Shown piece by piece: positions 46,100 to 50,732 of a DNA stretch of 50,732 bases (position 1 is the first letter of the stretch; each line of letters begins with the position of its first letter). The stretch lies in assembly GCA_008015565.1 (NCBI GenBank), contig SSFV01000001.1:1-50732 (forward strand), given 5' to 3'. The stretch comes from Nitrosomonas sp. (lineage in GTDB: Bacteria > Pseudomonadota > Gammaproteobacteria > Burkholderiales > Nitrosomonadaceae). The notes under the pieces were generated by a model that saw only the letters and a program-made list of their open reading frames with translations, did no database searches and was not told the DNA's origin. Both the position numbers and the translations under genes were made by a program.

Positions 46100-47604
46100 G
46101 CATCAAGTTTAATGTTCAATTGTTGCTCTACGGACTGGGGGTGATCCAACCTGCGACACCTTTTGAAGTTATCGAATTTCTCCGTCTAATTTATCCCGAT
46201 ATTACGCAATGGCCAGATGAAGAAATGCTTAATCAGATATTCTCTGAGTGGTTAAGATTACGTTACGTAATTATATTAAATAAAGAATACCATCTTCTTT
46301 CGTTGACCTCAGTGGCAAATCTAAGAATGGATTGGAAATTGCGAAAACTTCGCGATAAAGCTAGGCTTACCTTGCTTAGAGAGTTATATGATGCTAGCCT
46401 AAATAGGTCGGAAGTAGCGAAACAGGATTTGGATGGCGATTCGCCATCTTCAGAAAGTAGCACAATTTCACAAGAAGGCACGCGGCCAGTAAATTCTGGC
46501 TCTGCGCCTTCGCGACTAACGTCGACTTGTCACAGCACCAGAATTTACTGGCCGCGAGTCGTTGAGCAACTGAATTCTAAAGTTGGCCTTGGTTCCCAAA
46601 CTTCCGACATTCCTTTTTATCGCTTCAGATATTGTTCCTTTCCAAATCTTAGATTACTTCAAGAAGCAAGCTCAGATTCTCCACTTGAACGAGACATGAG
46701 CCTGTCGCAACTTGCGCTTGCGATTGGCATTTCTCCACGATTATTAACATCATTTACTCACAGGCCCGAAAATCATTACAGATTTTTTGATATTAGTAAG
46801 AAAGGTGGAGGGAAACGTCAAATAGCATCACCACGCTTTTTCCTAAAAACAGTTCAATACTGGATTAAGTCGTATATTTTGTGTCATTTAAAAATTCATG
46901 ATTCTTGTCATGCATATTTGGTTAATAAGTCAATAATTACTAATGCAGAAAAGCATGCCAGAAAGGAATTTGTAGCGAATATTGATATTGAAGATTTCTT
47001 TGGAAGCATAAAAACGGATCATGTTTTTCAACTTCTCAAAAAGAATGGAATAGGCGAAAAGCTCTCAAAAGCCGTCGCACACTTGGTAACCCTCGATGGA
47101 AAGTTGCCACAAGGTGCACCAACTAGTCCTACCATATCAAATGCCTTTTTGTACGAATTCGATAATTCGTTATCAAAAATATCGAATGAAGCAGGTTTAG
47201 AATATTCGAGATATGCTGATGATATTACTATAAGTGGAAGTTCTCGTTCAGCTATAGAGTCGGTAATTTTTGGATGCAGAAACCATCTTTGGAGCAACGG
47301 GTTAAAATTAAATGAAAATAAAACGAGAATTGCAACCTCTCATTCCAGCCAGCGTGTTACAGGATTAGTTGTAAATGAAAAAATACAACCTCCCCGTGAA
47401 TTTCAACGGAGAATCAGAGCAATTTTCCACATAGTCAATAAAAACCCAGAGAGCTATATCGAAAGAATTAGTGAGTTACGCGGATACTATAACTATCTGT
47501 TATCGTTTGATGCAATAAAAAATAGTAGACACCTTCAGAGGTATAGAATGGTAATCAATAAACTTAAGGCGGCAGCAAGGAATAATTCGAGTTCTTTGAT
47601 ATAA
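46096..47604 (+). CDS. retron reverse transcriptase with N-terminal winged-helix region and embedded ncRNA
   Basis: The frame has 502 residues from the ATG overlapping the effector stop. Residues 1-103 look like a winged-helix domain (TPFEVIEFLRLIYPDIT, then a wing RLRYVIILNKEYHLLSL). Residues 104-171 are Ser/Thr-rich and coincide with the retron RNA. Residues 201-502 are a complete retron reverse transcriptase: NAEKH (NAxxH, 283-287), ANIDIEDFFG with Asp297, LPQGAPTSP (337-345), YADD (373-376) and the retron VTG (421-423). The in-frame ATG at 46696 (Met201, MSLSQLALAIG) would give a 302-residue protein, the normal size of such enzymes, though without a clear ribosome site. So it is either a fusion or two proteins. 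Ends 87 nt before the type III res fragment. Confidence 0.9.
   Translation: MSIKFNVQLLLYGLGVIQPATPFEVIEFLRLIYPDITQWPDEEMLNQIFSEWLRLRYVIILNKEYHLLSLTSVANLRMDWKLRKLRDKARLTLLRELYDASLNRSEVAKQDLDGDSPSSESSTISQEGTRPVNSGSAPSRLTSTCHSTRIYWPRVVEQLNSKVGLGSQTSDIPFYRFRYCSFPNLRLLQEASSDSPLERDMSLSQLALAIGISPRLLTSFTHRPENHYRFFDISKKGGGKRQIASPRFFLKTVQYWIKSYILCHLKIHDSCHAYLVNKSIITNAEKHARKEFVANIDIEDFFGSIKTDHVFQLLKKNGIGEKLSKAVAHLVTLDGKLPQGAPTSPTISNAFLYEFDNSLSKISNEAGLEYSRYADDITISGSSRSAIESVIFGCRNHLWSNGLKLNENKTRIATSHSSQRVTGLVVNEKIQPPREFQRRIRAIFHIVNKNPESYIERISELRGYYNYLLSFDAIKNSRHLQRYRMVINKLKAAARNNSSSLI
46407..46608 (+). ncRNA. candidate retron msr-msd RNA, inside the reverse transcriptase reading frame
   Basis: All retron RNA parts can be placed in the right order: a1 GTCGGAAGT (46407-46415), immediately AGC with the candidate branching G at 46417, an msr hairpin GATGGCG-ATT-CGCCATC (46432-46448), a perfect 19-bp msd stem (46481-46499 with 46538-46556), and a2 ACTTCCGAC (46600-46608), exactly complementary to a1. 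About 202 nt in all. Known retrons have this a1-AGC-msr-msd-a2 order, with the msDNA primed from the 2'-OH of the branching G. I see no such structure in 45406-45529, the common position upstream of the effector. Confidence 0.75.
46481..46556. repeat. msd inverted repeat (19-bp perfect stem)
   Basis: CGCGGCCAGTAAATTCTGG (46481-46499) and its exact reverse complement at 46538-46556, separated by 38 nt that contain a small CGAC-TAAC-GTCG hairpin (513-524 offset). A stem this long inside a protein-coding frame is unexpected. It forces the encoded peptide to mirror itself (RPVNSG ... RIYWPR). It fits the reverse-transcribed stem of an msDNA. Confidence 0.95.
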
Positions 47605-47668
47605 GAATTTTTTTCTGAGTGGTATCAGATAACTGTGTAGTTATAGTGCGTAGGAAGTTTTATTTTAA

Positions 47669-48376
47669 ACCTCAGATATCTTCTCAGCATTCAAGCTGTA
47701 CCTGCAAAACGCAGATAGATTCGGCGCCGACAAAGCATTTCTCGCCGTTCAACTGATCCGCATCGTCGAACAATTCCTCAGTAGCGACAAGTTGAACATT
47801 CCGAGCTTGTGGCATCAAGATCCGGTGCGCAGGCAGATTTTATTTGCGTTGAATATGGATACCGTGGTCGGGCATGTGAACCGGTTTGTGGCTTTGCATA
47901 ATACCGAGAAGCTGGAAGCTGTGTTCGATGAGTTGCAGCCGATCGGCTCGACCGCGCGCAGGCGGTCATGGGTAACGACCCGGCCGTGCCAGGCAACGGT
48001 GCGTTCGCAGATCAGCCATGTGGTGTACGACAGTACGTGGGAAACGGTGGTGGCCAATTTGTGTGAAAAAGAACCGCACGTGCTGGCGTGGGCTAAGAAC
48101 GATCATCTGGATTTTGTCATTCGCTATTTGTGGCGCGGTTCTTCGCGCAATTTCGTGCCGGATTATTTGATCCGGTTGAGTAACGGCAAAACGCTGGTGC
48201 TGGAAGTAAAAGGCGTTGACGATGAGCGTAACCGGGTCAAGCGCGCCGCAATGGAGGTCTGGATCAAGACGGTCAACGAACAGGGCGGTTTCGGGCAGTG
48301 GTGCTTCGATGTGGTATTTGAACCAGCGAGAACGCGTGATGCGTTGCTGAGCCATGCAGGATTATCAGGTGTATAA
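47669..48376 (+). pseudogene. C-terminal fragment of a type III-like restriction endonuclease (res)
   Basis: Open from after a stop at 47666-47668 to the TAA at 48374, with no good start codon at its left end (a TTG at 47792 lies inside the homologous part). The product reads KLYLQNADRFGADKAFLAVQ, then LIRIVEQFLSSDKLNIPS, SHVVYDSTWETVVANL, VLAWAKNDHLDFVI, and FVPDYLIRLSNGKTLVLEVKG, the last a PD-(D/E)xK nuclease motif. This matches the end of type III-like helicase-nuclease Res proteins. The helicase part (about 600-700 residues) is missing. It is GC-rich, like the mod fragment and unlike the retron between them. Confidence 0.8.
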
Positions 48377-48440
48377 AGTCTCTTTGTAAGAATTCATGCA
48401 CGAAGCGTGCAAGCCAGAGATATTCAATGCGATTATTTTC

Positions 48441-49142
48441 TTATGCAATGGCGGTGTTTCTGGTTTGCTGCAGCCGATAGCCGTAGCCATAAATTGTCGA
48501 GACGTCCCACTCATTCTGTGAAGAGAAGCTGAGTTTGTGGCGAATACGGCTGATATGCGTGTCAACTGTGCGCGTATCGATTTCAGCAGCCAATCCCCAG
48601 ATTTTTTCCAGTAAATGTACCCTTGATAGGAGTTTATTTTGGTTCTGGAATAGATAGCAGGTTAAAGCAAATTCTTTTTGCGTGAGTTCAACCTGCTTAC
48701 CTGCAATGATGATTGCTTGATTTTCATGATCAATTTCATAAGATCCGAATTGCAGATTGGTGACAGCTTGTTTTTCCTGACTGCGTCGAGCCAGCGACTC
48801 GATTCTGGCAAGTAGTTCAAAATACCGGGATGATTTGACGAAGTAATCGTCCGCACCCATGTGTAATACGTTTACAACATCGGATTCGCTATTGCATGCC
48901 GTGACGCAAATAACGGGAATATGCCATTTTAGTGAATCCCGTACCCATTTTAATACTTCTCCAGCAGTACCGTCGGGTAGTATCCAATCGATGATGAGCA
49001 GGTCAAACTTTTCTTGTTTGAGTGCACACAAAAAAGATGCAATCGTTCCAAAAAATTGGTATTGGTATTTTGCTGTAGATGAAAATAAAAGCTCATAAAT
49101 AGATATCTGAGTGGCATCGTCTTCTAATATTCCTAAACGCAT
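48441..49142 (-). CDS. orphan OmpR/PhoB-type response regulator
   Basis: A 233-residue protein. The receiver domain (about 1-120) has ILEDDA, the phospho-acceptor Asp in LLIIDWILPDG (about residue 52), VICVTA and the Lys in DYFVKSS. The winged-helix DNA-binding domain (about 130-230) has ELTQKEFALTCYLFQNQNKLLSR and TRTVDTHISRIRHKLSF with IYGYGYRL. No histidine kinase is encoded on either side, so the signal is unknown. The gap on its 5' side (49143-49358) before mnmE has no gene I can support. Confidence 0.92.
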   Translation of the reverse strand: MRLGILEDDATQISIYELLFSSTAKYQYQFFGTIASFLCALKQEKFDLLIIDWILPDGTAGEVLKWVRDSLKWHIPVICVTACNSESDVVNVLHMGADDYFVKSSRYFELLARIESLARRSQEKQAVTNLQFGSYEIDHENQAIIIAGKQVELTQKEFALTCYLFQNQNKLLSRVHLLEKIWGLAAEIDTRTVDTHISRIRHKLSFSSQNEWDVSTIYGYGYRLQQTRNTAIA

Positions 49143-49358
49143 AGTAAAAAAATCCCATTAATTCAGTGTGGAGATATTGTTAGCGGCATTCGCTTGATTG
49201 GCCTTTAAAGAATTGTGGAAGTAGATTCGTCTTGTCGCGGTAATGCCGGACACAGGCTTAGAATGCAGGTTTATGATGAAATGTTAGGCTTGGTTGCGCA
49301 ATTCCATTTCATAATGATTCATGAGGAACGTGTTAATCAGCGCTTTATTAGGGAATTT

Positions 49359-50711
49359 TCATTTGCCAATGCAAAAGTGCGAAAAGATTTCTCCCAGCAA
49401 ATCATCTGCTGTAAATTTTCCGGTTATTGAAGACAGCGCCGATTGTGCTAGCCTGAGTTCTTCTGCCAGAAGTTCCAATTGGTAGTCATTTGACATGAAT
49501 TTTTGTGCATTTCCCAGGTGTTTCCTGGACTCTGTAAGTGCTTCCAGATGGCGTTGTCTAGCCATGAATATCCCTTCCCCGGCGCGATTGAATTGCCAGC
49601 CTGCAATTTCCAGTATTTTCCGGTGCAGCAATTTAATGCCTGCACCCGTTTTGGCGGAAAGGTGAATTTTAATGTTATTTTCTCCATCTTCTATACGCGG
49701 ATCTTCATTCAGCAAGTCAATTTTGTTAAATACGGTGATTTGCGGTTTGTCAGATGGAATGTAAGGAAGTTTTTGATTTCCAGTATCAGGCCGCAGGCTG
49801 CTATCGATCAGCCAGATCACCATATGAGCGTTTTGTATGGCCGCATGGGTGCGCTCAATCCCTTTTTGCTCGACGATATCACTAGTATGTCTCAAACCTG
49901 CTGTGTCGATAATATGGATAGGTATGCCTTCGAGAGCGATGGTGCGCTGGATGGGGTCGCGTGTGGTACCCGGAATATCTGTGACGATGGCTGCGTCGTC
50001 TTGAACCAATTGATTTAATAAGCTGGATTTGCCCACGTTAGGTGCACCGGCGAGTACAATTCTGATGCCTTCCTGCAATATCCTTCCTTGCCGGGCAGAA
50101 GCGAAGATTCGCTCAAGCTGCGTATGGATATGATCCAGTCTTTCTTTGATGTGTAATGTTTGCACGTGATCGATTTCTTCTTCAGGAAAATCGAGTGTGG
50201 CTTCTATGAGCATGCGCAGCGTAGTCAATAAACCTACAAGCGCTTCAATTTTGGCGGAAAAATGTCCTTGTAAAGAATCAACGGCGCAGCGGGCAGCTTC
50301 TGCTGTGTTGGCCGCAATGAGATCAGCGACGCTTTCAGCCTGAATCAGATCGATTTTGTTATTCAGATAAGCGCGCAGCGTGAATTCACCAGGTTGTGCC
50401 AGTCGAGCACCCACAGCAAGGCAGCGGTTAAGCAATAAATTCATTATGGCTGGACCGCCATGTCCTTGCAATTCGAGCACGTCTTCGCCGGTGTATGAGT
50501 TGGGTGCAGGGAAATAAAGCGCGATACCCTGGTCAATGACTCGATTATCGCTATCCAGGAATTGACTTAAGTGAGCATGACGTGGTTTAAGTTGCTTGCC
50601 GAGTATTGCTTCGATTAGTTTTACCAGATTCTTTCCGGAGATGCGGATTACGCCGACCCCGCCACGACCTGGCGGGGTAGCTATGGCTACGATAGTATCA
50701 GGGCTCACCAT
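49359..50711 (-). CDS. mnmE: tRNA uridine-5-carboxymethylaminomethyl GTPase MnmE
   Basis: A 450-residue protein, complete. It starts with DTIVAIATPPGRGGVGVIRISG (tetrahydrofolate-binding N domain to about 120). A helical domain carries the inserted G domain (about 215-375) with G1 GAPNVGKSSLLN, G2 TRDPIQ, G3 DTAGLRHTSD and G4 NKIDL. The C-terminus ends in the invariant FCIGK with the catalytic Cys. With MnmG it modifies U34 of tRNAs. The window ends 21 nt upstream, so its promoter is not seen. Confidence 0.97.
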   Translation of the reverse strand: MVSPDTIVAIATPPGRGGVGVIRISGKNLVKLIEAILGKQLKPRHAHLSQFLDSDNRVIDQGIALYFPAPNSYTGEDVLELQGHGGPAIMNLLLNRCLAVGARLAQPGEFTLRAYLNNKIDLIQAESVADLIAANTAEAARCAVDSLQGHFSAKIEALVGLLTTLRMLIEATLDFPEEEIDHVQTLHIKERLDHIHTQLERIFASARQGRILQEGIRIVLAGAPNVGKSSLLNQLVQDDAAIVTDIPGTTRDPIQRTIALEGIPIHIIDTAGLRHTSDIVEQKGIERTHAAIQNAHMVIWLIDSSLRPDTGNQKLPYIPSDKPQITVFNKIDLLNEDPRIEDGENNIKIHLSAKTGAGIKLLHRKILEIAGWQFNRAGEGIFMARQRHLEALTESRKHLGNAQKFMSNDYQLELLAEELRLAQSALSSITGKFTADDLLGEIFSHFCIGK

Positions 50712-50732
50712 AAGAAAATTCGATGGTCGCCA

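Noticed and set aside
46371-46670. Alternative a1/a2 pair CTTGCTT (46371-46377) with AAGCAAG (46664-46670)
   Set aside because: Only 7 bp, not next to an AGC, and expected by chance at this search size; the 9-bp pair adjacent to AGC is better.
45396-47690. Direct repeats or att-like sites flanking the retron
   Set aside because: I compared both junction regions by eye and found no shared sequence beyond a few bases.
48397-48411. TGCACG-AAG-CGTGCA hairpin after the res fragment
   Set aside because: Six base pairs without a T-run; too weak to call a terminator.

Overview
The window looks like a chromosome segment from a betaproteobacterium of moderate GC content, most likely in the Nitrosomonadaceae (Nitrosomonas-like). 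This rests on betaproteobacterial gene orders (ftsY-ftsE-ftsX-rpoH, ribE-ribB(A)-ribH-nusB-thiL-pgpA, a coxB-coxA-cox11-DUF2970-coxC cluster) and on my impression of the proteins. No ammonia-oxidation gene is present, so the genus is inference. Most of the window is housekeeping, with two accessory islands.

Layout: (a) 0.4-4.1 kb, minus strand: tRNA-Ser(CGA), rpoH with a CIRCE (HrcA) operator, ftsX, ftsE, ftsY. (b) 4.2-6.7 kb: secreted M16 peptidase, His-rich EF-hand protein, oligoribonuclease. (c) 6.9-12.4 kb, accessory island 1: a two-gene operon coding for a SIR2-like/TIR protein and a 1199-aa STAND ATPase with a long TPR-like tail, next to a decayed IS3-family transposase. It is a candidate NLR-like anti-phage system. 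(d) 12.6-15.1 kb: M48 peptidase, pterin dehydratase and rsgA, coupled by 4-nt overlaps. (e) 15.2-20.0 kb: an unknown protein, an SLC13 carboxylate transporter, and CstA with YbdD. (f) 20.0-24.3 kb, minus: the riboflavin/nusB/thiL/pgpA operon, whose RibBA has a degenerate GTP cyclohydrolase half. (g) 24.5-29.0 kb: rapA, an outer-membrane protein, a small membrane protein. (h) 29.2-32.1 kb: cutA, dsbD, a TlpA-like thioredoxin, then about 1 kb without genes. (i) 33.1-39.8 kb: aa3-type cytochrome c oxidase and its assembly genes, with no heme A synthase in the cluster. (j) 39.9-44.1 kb: FAD-linked oxidase, BON lipoprotein, CheW-like protein, argB, trmJ. (k) 44.4-48.4 kb, accessory island 2. (l) 48.4-50.7 kb: orphan response regulator and mnmE.

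The most unusual locus is island 2. An AT-rich retron (nucleoside-deoxyribosyltransferase-like effector, then a winged-helix/reverse-transcriptase reading frame) lies exactly between an N-terminal fragment of a type III-like DNA methyltransferase and a C-terminal nuclease fragment of the matching restriction subunit. The retron appears to have replaced the middle of a restriction-modification operon. Its msr-msd RNA is not upstream of the operon. It is readable inside the open frame that joins the winged-helix domain to the reverse transcriptase: 9-bp a1/a2 arms directly followed by AGC, an msr hairpin, and a perfect 19-bp msd stem. So either the RNA is embedded in a fused coding sequence, or the reverse transcriptase starts internally after it.

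Island 1 is the second candidate. Its SIR2-like domain lacks the usual catalytic Asn and His, while the TIR domain keeps a Glu at about the expected place. This suggests a TIR effector with a dead SIR2 module, controlled by the STAND protein.
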